DNA of 64,000 nucleotides from Pempheris klunzingeri (Eukaryota; Chordata; Actinopteri; Acropomatiformes; Pempheridae), in the NCBI RefSeq assembly GCF_042242105.1, contig NC_092033.1:6326908-6390907 (forward strand). The letters are read 5' to 3'. The notes beneath the pieces were generated by a model that had not been told where the DNA came from, made no database searches, and saw nothing but the letters and a program-made list of their open reading frames with translations. Below are positions 14,025 through 27,923 of this stretch, one piece after another. Position numbers and translations under genes: made by a program. Within the stretch, counting starts at the first letter, position 1, and each line of letters begins with the position of its first letter.

Positions 14025-14485
14025 CATGGTCTGGGTGAATACTCAATTCTAGTTGGCTGCAGGGTATCCATTAAAAAGTGTTGGACACTTACTAAGTAGT
14101 TCCAGTGAAACTGTTCTGAATTAATGTGCTGGCTACATTAAATGAGTACGCATAGCAACAAAGACACAGTCTGTTTACAATTTATTGCAACACGTTAACA
14201 AGCTAACTTATTTCCAACAGTGAGTGTAGTCCTTCAGTGCCTCACCCTCTGAACATTGCAGGGTGGCGACCGTAACGCACAGGCTGCAGGAAATACACTG
14301 CCCCTTTGAACTCACTGAGACTTTGTATCACATCATCTCTCACTGATCGTGCCTTTGAACAGTTAGTCAGCACACAGTGATCGACGCTCATGGGAGCCAG
14401 CCCCAATTTGCTTGTGTTCTGGGGCTTCAAAATCTATTGGAAAATTTGGGCTACAATCCTGTAGTGTGAACTCTGCATCAACGCT
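14025..14485 (+). mobile_element. Interspersed repeat, copy 1 (family unnamed)
   Basis: This block is clearly homologous to the reverse complement of about 60,770-61,140. Shared stretches include TAACAAGCTAACTTATTTCC, AGTTCCAGTGAAA.TGT, CATAGCAACA and ACTGCCCCT.TGA.CT.ACTGAGACTTT. Two copies 46 kb apart in opposite orientation mark a dispersed element. I do not recognise protein-coding remnants, so it is probably a non-autonomous transposon. The superfamily cannot be assigned from sequence reading alone. Confidence 0.8.
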
Positions 14486-14489
14486 CATC

Positions 14490-17400
14490 TCGCATCCCAC
14501 ATTCAAGTCTCTGTTTCAGGATGCTACTGACAGTAACGCTACACATGGCCCATCATTAGTGGGTGAAAATCTTGATATTGATTTGGGGACTGACATGGCT
14601 GGTTAGCCAGCTGATGCTGTGGTTAAACACACTGTCAAATTACATTTGCTGTTTGCAAACATAAACACTGATATTGACTTTAAATCTTGCTATCATAGCA
14701 TTAGATTAAAATATTAATTGATGGCCTTATTTTTTCTTTCTTTGGCAAGTGATCATGATATAAGTGGGATAACGCTGTTCAATGTATCCATAATCAGGAA
14801 TTAACAGACTTTGCCACATGTTGGACGTTTCTCTGCCTCCACATCCTCCATTAATTCCTGATAATGGGCACCTTGTCTGGCGTTATGCCTTACATTTACT
14901 GTATAAATTCTTCTTATTTTGGTTTTGTTCTTTCCTTTTACTTTCTGCTGAAAGGATCTGGTATATTATTACTAAGAACTATTTGTGCAGTCTGCCTCTG
15001 CAGAAAAAATAACTTGACATTTACAAAGGATTCCATGAAAATAGAGGCAACAAAGACAATGCCATTCTGCAAGTGATATCTGAAGAAAAGGGGAAATGTA
15101 ATCAGATTAGGAAATGTCTATGAAGGCAAACCATCTTTAACGTGATTAGGAGAATAGACAGCATGTAATTGTTTAATTATCTGTCAAGACATTTCTAATT
15201 CCCTTCATCTGATCCACGAACGTGCACAGTTTTATCAAAATTCTATTGTTTTTAAAAGGTCTTTGAAAGCAGGGTCCACAGCATACTACACTGTAAAAAA
15301 TGGGGGTTTTATGGGGTACAGCATTGACTGGTTTGTGATTCAAAGATCAATATTGTTTGCAAGATCTCAAGTTTCTGTAAAAAAAAAGTGATTTCTATAA
15401 GGAATAATTAGAGGAAATAACAGTACTTGGCCATTTCTTAGACCTTTCTCTGTCTTAATTATTGCTTCTGCAATAACTGTATATATGTAGACTGAGGATA
15501 ATTGATAAATAAATTGTGATAATTAGACTAGACTAAATAACCAGACCTGTAGCTATAGATCTGTGGATCAGTGTTCAAACAAGTAAAATTAACATCAAAT
15601 ATGGTAATAGCTGTAGTCTTGGAGTGCTTAGAAGTAATAGATATATACGATAAGGATGAGAAAGATTTACAGACAAAAACCAAGTAAAACTAACAATAAT
15701 CAAAACGTAAATAATCTACATTTTGGTCAAAAGCCTAAGGCTAAAACTAAAACAATATCAGGTGTCAAAATGAAAACATCTCAGTAAATCAGCATCATGC
15801 AGTAATAAAACTATTATTTATCTGTTAACTCAGTGCTATTACTTTACTAAACTACTAACTTAGATTACATCTGCTTTATCACTTCCAGTTAGATGTTAAC
15901 TGTCTCGTCAGTCCCTTAAGGCCATGTAAGATCACCGAAAGCTAACCTTTTGTCTCTCAAGTCCTTTTGGATGTGTTTTCTTCAAAGGAGTCCCATGCCA
16001 TACCTCTGGTGATGGGCAGCCTTGAAAGGCTGGGTCCTCAGGCCATGTCTGTGTCTCTGACGCCACTGGCTAAACACTGTGTCCCACTCTGACCTCCTTA
16101 ATTTGCTGTGTGTGAGTGCATGAAGCTTTGCCTATCACCGCTACTGATCTTGTCTTTCAGCAGGGGACAAAGGCGAATATGTTAACAAAGGGTCCTGATA
16201 AGATCATGTTGTAGCCACAAGCCAAAAACACGAAGGATTCAATGAGGTGACAAGCTTTTCGATTTTTTTTGAAGGCCTAGCCTGCTGTTTCTTACTGTCG
16301 TTTGGCCTGAGGCTGTTTCACTGTAGACCCTTATCTTGTGGTTGCTCTCTTACCAGGAAGTTTTTGATGCAAGAGTGTATCCTAGTATAAATAATAGGAA
16401 AGTCATGAAGACAAAAGTGCTGACTTACTGTGTAAACATACCAACTCTTTCCCTTTCAAACCTAGTCTTGTTTGAAAGCCTCTTCCTAAAGTAGATTCAC
16501 AATGAAGATTTCTTTGAAAAAACACACATTACCTTTGATTTGCTCAATGGGATGTAATATAATATTCCTCTATTTTGACTCTACAAAATCCACTGCACGT
16601 GCTGACATTCAGATGACTTTTCCATAGTAAGATCGGTTTCCCTAATGCTTTTAAACCACATAATTCTCTTCATTTCCTCTGGCTCTTTGCAGAATGTTGT
16701 TCTATAACAGTTTACTGTGATGTAACAGCTCAGTTGCGTGACTGTATCCATGCATACAGTACACGCCAGCGCAAAAGCACACGAAACACATGAATGTGAT
16801 ACTTTGCCACAAAATCTTTCTTTTTTGATCAAGGATCCAAGGATGAACACAGTTTATTCCACATGGATCACAAACACAAACATACAGACACCCACACACA
16901 AACACATCAGGGGTTCCTGAATACCAATTATGTTGTTCTTGTTCCCCCCCACTGAGCTTATCTAGCCTCTGGGGAGACCTCCATCCCACTCCCTCTCTCA
17001 TACAGATCCCCAAACCCAGCAGGAAGCCTCTACTGGTCCCAACACACAGTCCTTGCTTACGTACTCCCTTACGGATACTGTCTACTTCCCAAGTCACACA
17101 CTAACACTACTACTCACTACACATTGTACCTTTTTTGCCCCCTTTTGAATCCTATTAGTGCGTGAACTTAGTTTAACTGAAAAAGACTGTCGACTTCACT
17201 CAATTAGGCTTAATAGGATTAGGTTGCTGGTATGGGCCTGAAGGTTTAAATAGGAATGGAATTTTGGCAGACACCTGCTCCATCCACTGCATTAATCTTA
17301 TAAAGGCTATGGAGTATGCAGGGGCCCCGGTGACGCCCAGGGTTGAACGGTTGGATGAATGGCTGTATTAGGTGCATGGGCTTCAGCCCTTGTGGCATCA

Positions 17401-19159
17401 GTACCGGAGGAAGTGTGGCCGAATAGTGAAAGAGGGCATGATTGAATCAGAGGGTTGAACGTACAGTCGGTAACTACAACTGCCATACTGCATGTTGCTG
17501 ACCAACGTCTGTATGTCTGGTTAGAAAGTAAGGCAAGTATGGGCTCCGATAGCTGGTTCCATTTTGGATCCAGCTCCCCATCAGCAAATGCCCACATTCG
17601 AATAGGCTCCTGTCAAACTTTTAATCTCTCCTAGGAAAGATTATGTTGCTCTCCAAAGAGCAATAGAAAACATAAAAGTAGCGGCGTCTCTTTTTTTTTC
17701 AGATATTTTCTTTGGCAAGTCAAATGTTGCTATCGTGGGTTTACAGACAAATTACAATAGATCAGAATAGAATAGATCAACTGCAGCTAATTAATGTTAA
17801 TTCAATAACAGTTAAAATCAATAATTTAGCTGTTAAATGGGTAATGTGCTGCCACAGCTTCTAATTGAATGTGTGAAACATTATATGATACTTTACAACC
17901 ATAATAACTTGTTAGCAAACCACTAGAAATGTAAACCCATTCTTGTTTGGGATGGTGGTCGAGGAGAAGAAAGATGTAAATGTGAAGACACGGGGATACA
18001 TAAGAATGGGAGTAAAGAATAGAGGGCCTGATTAAGCCTATGCTGTTAAGATAATGACTAACAGCGTTAATACCCTGAGAACAATGGCAGTTTACCATGT
18101 CACTGATTTCGCTTTATTGTTTGATCTTATCCACACAAAGCTAATCATCTGAACACTTATCCCATCCACCTATGTAAGATATGAAGAAACATTTTATCTT
18201 CATACGACGCACTAATGCAAATGAATATTATCCTGCTGTTAACTGATGCAGGAATTAAGAGTTCTCCCGATGGGGGGGGGGGGTCCAGGTAGCAATCATT
18301 AGTCCTCACTGACAGCATTTATACCAATCAAAAAGGGAATGATATAGATAACGGAGCATAATTTGGTCATGTTAAGACAGACGACAGCAGCCCTCCTCAT
18401 TCATTTTAATGGAACCAATACATTGGCTTAGTGGGAATACTAACGTCTCTACGTTAGTACGGCTCAAGTCGTCCAGCATAAAAACGGAAGCTGGCTCAAC
18501 GTTTGCTGTAACACAAAGCAGCATTATCCACCAAGGCACTGCCTTCACCAATCAAATATGAAAATACAAGTCTGCCAGGCAATCTACTTTTCAGAGCTGC
18601 AAAATTCTACCTAATCTCCTAAAAATTAAGTTTATGTCATAAGAAATTATTTTCCCAATTAGTTATTTTTCCCAATTTGTGATGTCATAAAGTATAATTC
18701 CAGTTTGAGTGGCATCAATAGCAAGACCAAGCTTGGGTAATAAGCAAAAATGAAATGAAATATGTTCAAATGAAAACGTATTACTGTGGAAATAGCCTTA
18801 GTCAATGCCACGTGTATGTTTCCATATTTCTTATGGTAACAAAGAGTGTGTAGTGTAGTCAATCCTCTACGTTAGTAATCACCATTCTTCCCAGGGGTGT
18901 CACACCAAGTCTCATACCAGCACCTCACAATGTCTTTCCCGGAGGTCTCTCCATGTCTCTGGATGCTGTGAATAGCAATCTTGGTGGCCCTGAAACCCCC
19001 CGCCGCCCCACCTTGAGGGATTATGATATGTTTTATCCAGAAGTGGCCTGTGTTTTTGTTCTGTGTGTCAATTATCAGGACAGTCCAATGGCTTGATCTC
19101 TGCTGTTGTGAGAACAGTCGGCGTAGGAGGAGGTCAAGGGTGAGCTGGAGGGGCGGTGA

Positions 19160-19190
<31 letters not shown>

Positions 19191-22100
19191 GTTGTTAGGA
19201 GGGAGTTATGTTCGGTGTAAGACACTAAAGAATTGAACATTAAACATTTGGAGGCCTATTCTGTCTAATCCTATTAGTGTCTTAGATAACCCTGCCATAT
19301 CAGAAGGGGTCAGGGGAAAGACCTCTGTGGAAAATCTCCAAAAGAGAGCAATTTCGTCACCCAATCATGTAAAAAAGATGAAATTCCTGTCAACATCAAA
19401 TGGCGGTTATAATGATGCCTAAATGTTATTTTGTTGAGGGGAAGAATGATATATTCATTGCTGCTGATGTAAAATAAGATCTGTAAGTATCAGGCCAGGC
19501 TCCATACATCCACTTGATAATGACATAAAAAAACATTTGTGTTAATAGAGCAGTGATAGCATCACTTTTCCACTTGGAAATTCACTACTTAGAAAGAACT
19601 TGAAATTTTTTGGTCATAAAAATGTGTGTTTCACCCCCATAGTATTTCCACAGAACTTCAGAGAGATCATTCGTGCCAGACAAAACATGAATGTTGGAGC
19701 ACCATGGTGCCTCTGATCTATCAGTGAGTATAAGTGAGTGAGTATATTTTAAACATGCTAAAGACGCTTCCAGCCAAGCATGGTGAAAAAGCCCTCTTCA
19801 TTAGCTTTCTCACAACAGGACATTTCTTAAATATAGTTCTGCCTTTAGAGGAGTGAACTGAAGAAAAACAGTGAGACTGTTGTCCCTTTAAAGGCTAATT
19901 GTCTCAGGTCACATAGAAAACACAATTTAAGTCAGAGGCTTCATTTGATTAGCTAATTTCATTTACAGTGTGCTGTAAATCAGACTGCTAGTTGAGCGTG
20001 CAGAAAGGGTAAAAAATCAGGTTTAGTGCAGCCAGCCTGTGAAAAAAATGGCCCAAAACTATTAGCTGCTGTGTAATAACTAGCATTTTTAGATAGATCT
20101 AATTTGACTGTCTCACGATAACTACTGATGATGAATGAGAGGTTCATGGTCACATTGTAAAGTGGAAATGGATTGTAATTATAAGCATAACGAAAACAGC
20201 ACTGAGCTAATCTGTCATGTGTTTCATCGTACAATGGATACAGTATAGAAAACGTGTATGAAAAGGAAAATTGCATCAGTATTTTTACCAGCGTTGGATG
20301 GTATTATTCTCCCCTTGTTACTTTTTATGTTTGTTAATTCAATTTTTTGACAGTAAATGTCTAATTTATTATTTGATTTATGTTCATATGTAATATAGGG
20401 GGCTCTCTGTTCTGACCACCTTGGTTACTAAGGGTTACTCAGGGTTACTAAGTTGCAAAAAGGTTGACATGCCTATAGATTATTATGTTTGGGGAAGTGA
20501 TCAACACATGAAGATCCACTAAGTGCTGAACTGATATACCATATACGGAATGAACCTTAATTGCATCCAGTCGCTGGTGATAACGTGTGCTTTTCATTGA
20601 CATCTTTAATGTTTCCTGCACATTTATTCCACCGATCTAAATCAATACCGGATTTCTGTCCGTCTCCATCCCTCCATTCATTTGTCCTTACATTCAGTCC
20701 AGCGGGCAAACAGCAGTCCAGCCAGCCCAGGCGCTAAGCCAGTCCAGATGGGTGGTCCAAACCAATCCCCCTCTACTCTCCCATGCTTTGGCTTGCTAGT
20801 GTACCTGCCGCCCTGACACCCTCCCTTTTCTCTGTGCCGTCTCACTGTCTCACACATTCGTTTAGTTTCTTCTCCTCTCTTCCTTCCCACAATTCCTGGC
20901 CAAGCCTTTCCCTTTTCCTTGGGCTTGTCTACTCTGCCACTGCCAACTTTTCCTCCTGAAATGTTTTTATTTTTCGTCCTATGTTCTTTACTCCATTTCC
21001 TTAGTATCTCAGTTGTATGTTTTTTCCCACCCTGTGTATCATTGGTAGAGCTAGATGGCATAATCCAAAAGCTGACCTCAGGTGTCAGGTGTCAGGTTTT
21101 GTTTTTGACCAACATCTGCTGGATCCACTAGGGTGCTCTCCATCAAATCCCTAAAAGTCTTACTGGTCATAATGGAGGCGTGGCTGGCCTCATGGAGGGG
21201 CTGCGAAAGGGTTTTCAAATGTTGATTGGTCATTTTATCACACTTTGAAATCTACAATCACACATTCTCCATTTGTGCAAAATGATGGGTCTTCACAGTT
21301 GAATGGTATTTTATTTTAAGATTGAATTGAGTGTGTTCACACAGGCTGCACTCCACCACACTCCACTGCATTTGTCTTTGATTATCGCCCGAGCTTGTAC
21401 AAGCCGGACGGCTGAAATGTGGAAATCTTTGCATGGCTTCATTCATCACCCAACGACACACTAAAGTTATGTGTCTGTTTCCACCGTGACTCACAGGCTC
21501 TGCCATGGGTATTATACAAACAGACCATGAGTTGTAGTGTTACTCACAACAGTATTTTCAGGACAAAACCACATATGGATTTGGAACATAGTGCTGGCCT
21601 AACACCACCCTGTCTGTGTGATTTAATACAGTAGATTGAGAATATTGTATATTTGTATCATAAAGAACCTACAGAGTGTATAGCCACAATTTTACATGAA
21701 AGAAGTATAAAAAAAACCCCAAAAAAGACATATTAGGAGATCAGTGAAACCGTAATACTAACCCTACACCTTAAATTGCACAAATCCCAAAAGTAATGCA
21801 TAGAAAATGCTCATCATCTGAAGAAAACCTCCTAAAGTCCTAAATTAGACTCCAGTGATCTGGTCGAACCCCTGGGTTTTATATGGTGCAAAGTATTGGA
21901 AGATGGTGGTGGTGGAAAAGGTTTTGAAAATGCATACAAACAGTTAAACTGTATTTTTACTGGCTTCTAATTAGTTGTTTCGTTTCTAGTTACTGAAAAT
22001 TGCCACATTTAAGCTATTCTGACATTGTTGCAACATGTTTACACCCCCCCTGCAGACATCCAGACTATTTGTAAAAAGGAAATCAGTTTGTTTGATCAAA

Positions 22101-23235
22101 TATAAACTAAATACACATTTTCAGGAAGTTGATAACATTGGTATTTTAATGTTCATTTGTTGCCAAGAAAGTTAGCAAATATTCAGCTAAGTAGATGTTT
22201 TTCTTAACAGCACCACGGAAGTAATTCCGTTCTTTTTTATTTGGGGAAGCAAACTTACCCCTCTTCACCTTTACCTGCATCTCACCAGCCTGTGTTCCTC
22301 AGTCAGTGAAGAGGAAAGCCTGTACCTTAAGGCAGTCATCGACTCACAAACACCCATGCGGATTTGCACATGCAGATAAACACATCACACACCAGAGCAA
22401 CTTTAGCACATGAAAGGCCTCCTACAGAAGTGAGAAACATACTGCAACAAAGCTTTGAAGTCTATCAGTCATCTATATAATGTAGGAATGTTTTCTGTTC
22501 CTCCTCCTCTAATAGTCTGATTCATATCTCCCTTCCAGAAATTCCCTCCCTAAAGACCAAGAGACAACTGCAGCCAATCTGGGAGTCATTTGGTTCCTTT
22601 CACAATAGGCCCCAATGCATCCAAAACATCCAAAATTCAGCCTCACTTTTGCATCAAAGCAAAGCAGGAAAATAGATCATATAATTCAAAATCCCAAATG
22701 AGGTCTGCAATCTTTGTGCAATCTCAAAAAAAGAAATTGCACGCATATGCAAAAGCACATGAATACACACAGTATGCGTACACTGGATAGCATACAGTTA
22801 GCAGATGCCAGTTATGGCACTTTGTATAAGGTTTTTAGTAGCGAGGACAATGGTGCTACAATCCCCAGAGACAGAATTCCAAAGAAATGACCCCTAAAAC
22901 ACAGAGTTCATTCAAATGGCTCCCGACATATGTGAACAACGGCAATATAAATGGTCACAATCAGGCTAGTATGTGTCATCGGCAGATGGTTACACACGTA
23001 CTGTAAGCACACAAATGTTTTGCCACTGAAAGCTGAATCTGGGTGCAGACTATTTTAGATCAGCAGCCGTTTCATTAACTTTTTTTTTTCCCAAATGCCT
23101 CTGAACGGCTTTGCTGAGCAGACTAAGTGGTACTGTTTACATAGAGCAGGAGGACTCACATTGATGGTAGATCTTTAAATGGATGTTTGCATTGTGATCA
23201 CAGGTCTTTGTTTAGACACCACATGGATTTAATGG
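14490..23235. other. Gene-free stretch
   Basis: No gene is supported. The stretch holds a GT microsatellite (19,160-19,193), a G10 run near 18,272, and pyrimidine-rich tracts. Non-repetitive blocks at about 17,140-17,620 and 18,880-19,060 have balanced base composition. The minus-strand reading of the second is open for about 55 codons, but I found no family match or good splice pair. Confidence 0.5.
19160..19193. repeat. GT microsatellite
   Basis: An uninterrupted GT run is followed by ATAT and a second short GT run. Confidence 0.95.
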
Positions 23236-23239
23236 AAAG

Positions 23240-23520
23240 AGATTTGGTTTGACTGGTTTATGGCCAAATACCTGCAACTCTAATCACGTTCACCAGCCTC
23301 AGCTGCACCTTGTGTTTTCTGCTAATTAGCAAATGTTAGCATGCTAACACACTAAGCTAAGATGTTGAAGACAGTTGAACTTAACATGTTATACATTATC
23401 GTGCTAATATTGTCATTGCATGCACATTAGCAAGTAGCTCAGAGCACCACCGTGCATAAATACCACTTCGCCAAGCCTCTAGCACGGCTGTAGACTCAAA
23501 GTTTTGTTGATACAAGTCAG
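23240..23520 (-). mobile_element. High-copy teleost interspersed repeat, minus copy
   Basis: Read on the minus strand it contains CTACAGCCGTGCTAGAGGCT, GCTAACATTTGCTAATTAGC, CAGCTGAGGCTG and GCAGGTATTTGGCCATAAACC. I know these motifs from a repeat found very widely in percomorph introns and intergenic DNA. I cannot name its family securely. A second, differently truncated copy lies at about 33,285-33,530 on the plus strand. This copy ends only about 50 bases from the candidate exon at 23,569. Confidence 0.75.
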
Positions 23521-23568
23521 TCACAAATAATGCTTTGAGTCTGAGACAATTCTGGTGTGGCTACCTAC

Positions 23569-23812
23569 CTTCCATGTGTTTTGGGATTGCCAACTATGGG
23601 TTTGTGCTCTGGTGTAGGCTCCATCAAAGGGATACTGAGAGCAGGAATGATGAATGGTGGCACTGGGCCGCTGAATAGGCCAGAACTGAGGCCAGCTATG
23701 CGGATGTGGTCCAGAATCATATAAACCCTGTCCACCATGTCCCTGACTAATCACCAACTGGTTGTTTGGGCTGGAGCACGACGGGAACATTTCTGGCAAC
23801 CCGAAACTGGAT
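23569..23812 (-). CDS. Unidentified coding-type exon, gene unknown
   Basis: On the minus strand a 244-base segment is bounded by a strong acceptor (polypyrimidine tract ending TTTTGCTTAG) and a strong donor (GGAAG followed by GTAGGTAG). One frame is open throughout. It starts with one base completing a codon, then runs 81 full codons, ending in phase 0. The peptide begins SSFGLPEMFPSCSSPNNQLV and ends SWQSQNTWK. It is rich in S, P, Q, H, W and G, like an unstructured region of a transcription factor or RNA-binding protein. I do not recognise the family. No companion exon was found nearby, so it would belong to a gene with long introns, or be a relic exon. Frame, splice sites and composition argue for a real exon; the function is unknown. 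Confidence 0.45.
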
Positions 23813-25081
23813 CTAAGCAAAAGCAAAAGAAGGAAATAGCAATTAGTCAGTAAATTAACAAGTTATGTAACGAAATTGTCTTATTATCCTTATTAAATCA
23901 TGATTTATTCTTGAATTTGTCAGTGAATATCTTGTTATAGAAAGGGAACTGAGAGGGCAGAAGAGAGATGCACAGGTGGATGTGCTTGTGTGTTTGTGTC
24001 TTTATGGTCATTAATGAAAAGTGTGCTCCACCACTTATTAAGACATCTTTGATTGGTGTTGATTACAACAGTTTCCATTATTTTACTGGCTGCTAATCTT
24101 GAAAACAGTTTCTTCTGAAATCACAAAAGGACAAAAGGAACACAAAGGAACAACCACATTATTAGGGTGGTATGTCTGACATGTCAACACCAGCCTGTTT
24201 CTAATATGTTCTCTTTAGCCATGTATATCAGAGTCCTGTACTTCTGCCTTCAACGGACGTATTCAACATCTTCCTGTTTTTTTACTTTCTGCCTGGCAGC
24301 CTCAGTGTCTGCTATCAGATTTGAAAACTTTGTTTGATAGCAGAATTTTCCTCTAAGCTAATTTTTCGTGTTGTGGAAATTATCTACTTTCCAGAGGATC
24401 CACTTTCTCCTCTGTCCAACGACAATAGTATTTCGTTGGGGTTTGTGAATTGAATAAATGGCAGATCATTGGATTTTTGGGGAGTTTAATTCTATAAAAT
24501 GTCAGTATTTCCATCATGGAGTGAATGGTTGGACAAACTTGATTATTGGAATGAGTTAAGTAACAATAAGCAGCATGTCCCAGATCAAAGTATCTTGATG
24601 ACGTTGGCTTAACCAGAATCAGTTGATACATGTATATAATTCAAAGCCAATTTGATTGGAAAAACACTGCTGCCAACCATGCTTTTGTATTGATACTTGA
24701 TAATATTCCATTCAGATGAATATGGCAAAATAAGGTATTTTCATTGTTGCAAAACAGAATATAAACAGCATATATTGTCCCAGTAGGAGTCCCAGTTTTA
24801 TTGTGACAAAAATGTACTTTTTTTTTCTTCATTTGTGTCACAAAATGGGCAAAAGAGACTCAATCCTGAGATTACAAGACATGAAAATGGAAATTAGACA
24901 TCACAGATATAACGTTTTTATTGTATGTGTCACATGCAGTGCTTGATGCTTTTTTATTAAGTTCAGGAATTTCTTTCAGTTCTTTTTCTAGTCTACAAAA
25001 GATGCATGAAAAGGTCTAACACTGTGCATAACTGGTGCCATGATACAAATGAAAGCATACCACTTAATTTCTTTGTGATAG

Positions 25082-25180
25082 GTGATGGGCCTGAAGAAAC
25101 TTGGCCAGAAGTGGGTACGATGGGGAGAAGTCTTCAATAGCCAGTGGTCCCAGGGGGAGCTAAGGGCGCCAAGTATTAAA
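25082..25180 (+). other. Weak candidate exon, 99 nt
   Basis: A 99-base segment lies between an acceptor (TTTCTTTGTGATAG) and a perfect-consensus donor (AAA then GTAAGT). One frame is open for 33 codons in phase 0 at both ends, starting VMGLKKLGQKW. There is no recognised homology and no neighbouring exon in the same strand and phase. It may be a chance open frame or a non-coding RNA exon. Confidence 0.2.
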
Positions 25181-26273
25181 GTAAGTAACCACCTCATATC
25201 TAAATTACAATATTTGAGCCCAAATTAGCTGTCACTGCCACTGGTGTACTAATAGGGGATACATGCAAAATAGGAGACTCATACTCATTTGCTACAATGC
25301 AGAACTGATTGAACACAAAGAAAAGGTAGGAGAGAAACAGGAAGAATGTGTGTGATTCTAATCTAGTCGAGCTTCTGCATCTCTCTTCTTTCTCCTTCTC
25401 TCTCTTTATGCGAGGGGGTTAATTGGCAAGGCACACTGTATGGCTGCCTGGCTATCCAAGCATGGTGCTAACAGTGTTTAATTGCCTTTAGTCTGTCGCC
25501 AACATTGCAGAATATCTTTGCTGCAGAATTTGCCAGGCACTTCTAGGCACTGTGTAAAAATGTGTAGATGACCTGAGAAAACAGGTTTTTGTAAAAGTAG
25601 AGAGAGGGTTTTGTCCACCTAGCCGCATTCCTGCAAGAATGCTCATTTGGAACAACTGGTTCATTTGTGTGGGTTTAGCCTGAGTCTTTGTCTGCGGTTT
25701 GTGTGCTTCTCTGTTAGCCTACGAGCAAGGCATCTTTCTTAAATAACAATTAACACACGGAGAGTTTTATGGGTGTGGGAATGCCACTCAATTAGACTTT
25801 TGTCACCCAGTTACTCCTGCTCCTTTGCTAACCCTTAAAGTGTGTATTTAGGTAAAATGGCTCAGGGTCAGAGATGAAATACATACCTGCAGGGATTATA
25901 TTTGAATTTCATACATTTCTCAGCCCATACCGAGCTACTGACTGAAAACGGTTATTTTATTAAATGCATCAACTCAGGAGTATATTTTTCTGATTGCAGG
26001 GGATGAATGTTGAAGGTGATTACTGAGAAAACTTGACTCGTACCCCCAAAAAACCTTCCCCAGTCTGAGTTTAGGGCCTGAGGGAACTGTGGTATAAACG
26101 GTGAATACAGGTTTTCTTTAGGTTTAACCACATACTCGTCATCACCCATCATCTTCCCTTAGTTTACTGGAGTTAACGGTGACAGCCACAAAACAAACCA
26201 CCAGTCTGGTGTGAACAATTAAATGCAGAGCTCAAATTGAACCCATGTTCATTATCTCACGTTATACACACCG

Positions 26274-26295
26274 CGTGTGTGTGTGTGTGTGTGTG
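26274..26295. repeat. GT microsatellite
   Basis: A short uninterrupted GT run follows CCGC. Confidence 0.9.
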
Positions 26296-27732
26296 AGAAA
26301 GTGTTATAAGTGAGGAATGTTAATCCACTGCTGGCAGTACTGGAAAAGGCAGCTGCCAATAAAAATCCTTTTGTGGCTTTGTGGTGTGAAAAAAAGTAAA
26401 GAGTAAAAAAAAGTGCATTTGTGGAAATTTAAATTGTTCAGTTCAAGTTTCAAATTCATGTCGTCAATAAATCTACAGAATTTTGTAATTGATCATAAAT
26501 TTAAATAAAGCCTATGCTATTCAATTACTATCGCTTGCACTGATCACCTTGCATTAAATTCCTCTCTCCCCATCATACCGTTGAACATACAGAGTGAAAT
26601 AGGAAACCACATTTAAATTGCAGCATTTATGATTATCAGTCCGGCCAGTCGTCTGTTACAACACTCAAGTTTTAAAACTTCCATTGTTTTGTCTGCCTTT
26701 ACTCCATTTCTGCCAAACTTTGGACATTCTGTGATCTGTACCTCTCTCAGACCAGAGCCGCATTCACACTCACTGCTAAGGACTGACATAGGTAGTAAAT
26801 CCCATTTAAGTTATTATTATTAAGACTCTGGTTTAGTGTGAATCCTGACCAGGTGTCCTATAACATGACTCATTACTGATTGTCTGCTGAATGACCACGT
26901 AACGCTATAATCAGTGTGGCTGTAATTTCCTGAACTCATGATACCACCACCTTATGATTCCCTGGTTGTTTAACAAGTGCCATTTATTTTGTCATTTATT
27001 TAAGTTTGTTTGACTTCCTTTAAATCCAACTGAGAACAACAGTAGAACTAAAGGCCTCCTGCTGCTCTGAGAGTTTACTGATACACAAACCCTTGGAGCC
27101 ATTGGAAGACAACAGGCTACAGTCTTGTGCTGCTGCTACTTTGCATCAGGCAGGCCTGATTCACAGTGACCTGTCATCATCATTGGCAAAACTCCACGTA
27201 GATGTGTAACATATTACAGTTAAAAGCAACAAAAATGTTAGTGTTAGTGGGGTTTCTGTTGTGTTATTACTTTTCCATTAACACGAAAACAATAGTCATG
27301 ATCTTCCTGAGCGACATTTTTTGACTGTTAACCTGGAAGTTAAATCTTGAACAGTTCTCTGGGATTGTTTGTCACTATCTGTGAATTCCTGGCACACCTA
27401 TCCCACCTGAGCAGGTACTTTGAGCAGCTGGACTTACTACAGTGACCTAGCAGCACTTTATCTACGCTTATTATCTTTATCAAAACCAGGGAGACTGAAG
27501 TCAGTTGTCAGGAGGTCGATGTAACCTTTTTTATGTTTGTCATTTAAATTGAGTTTTTTTAATTTATTGCTCAGATAATTTTTTTTCAGCAATTATGGTT
27601 CATAAGTTAGTTATGAGAAAAAGTTAGTTTTCTAATAAAAATGTAAAATATTATGGAAAAGCAACCGTTTTATGTGACCAACAATTGATCATTAACACGT
27701 CCAGTAATAATAACTAGGAATTTCCACTCCTA

Positions 27733-27733
27733 C

Positions 27734-27780
<47 letters not shown>
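27733..27780. repeat. CTGT tetranucleotide microsatellite
   Basis: Twelve consecutive CTGT units lie about 105 bases from the AC microsatellite at 27,886-27,922. Confidence 0.95.
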
Positions 27781-27882
27781 TCATCTTGCACATTTAGACA
27801 AATCCTCACCCACCCACATGGGGACAGGAAGTTTAGAGTATCGCTGGTGAGGATTTTCTGACTGTCTGTGTCACAGATGAGG

Positions 27883-27885
<3 letters not shown>

Positions 27886-27922
<37 letters not shown>
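27886..27922. repeat. AC microsatellite
   Basis: About 18 uninterrupted AC units. Confidence 0.95.

Positions 27923-27923
<1 letters not shown>

Noticed and set aside
18872-19240. 122-codon minus-strand frame with balanced composition in its second half
   Set aside because: The first half reads through the GT microsatellite. No good donor follows the second half and no family was recognised. It may be conserved non-coding DNA.
20678-21061. 127-codon minus-strand Lys/Gly/Arg-rich frame
   Set aside because: It is antisense to a pyrimidine-rich tract that suppresses stop codons. No recognisable domain or splice pair.
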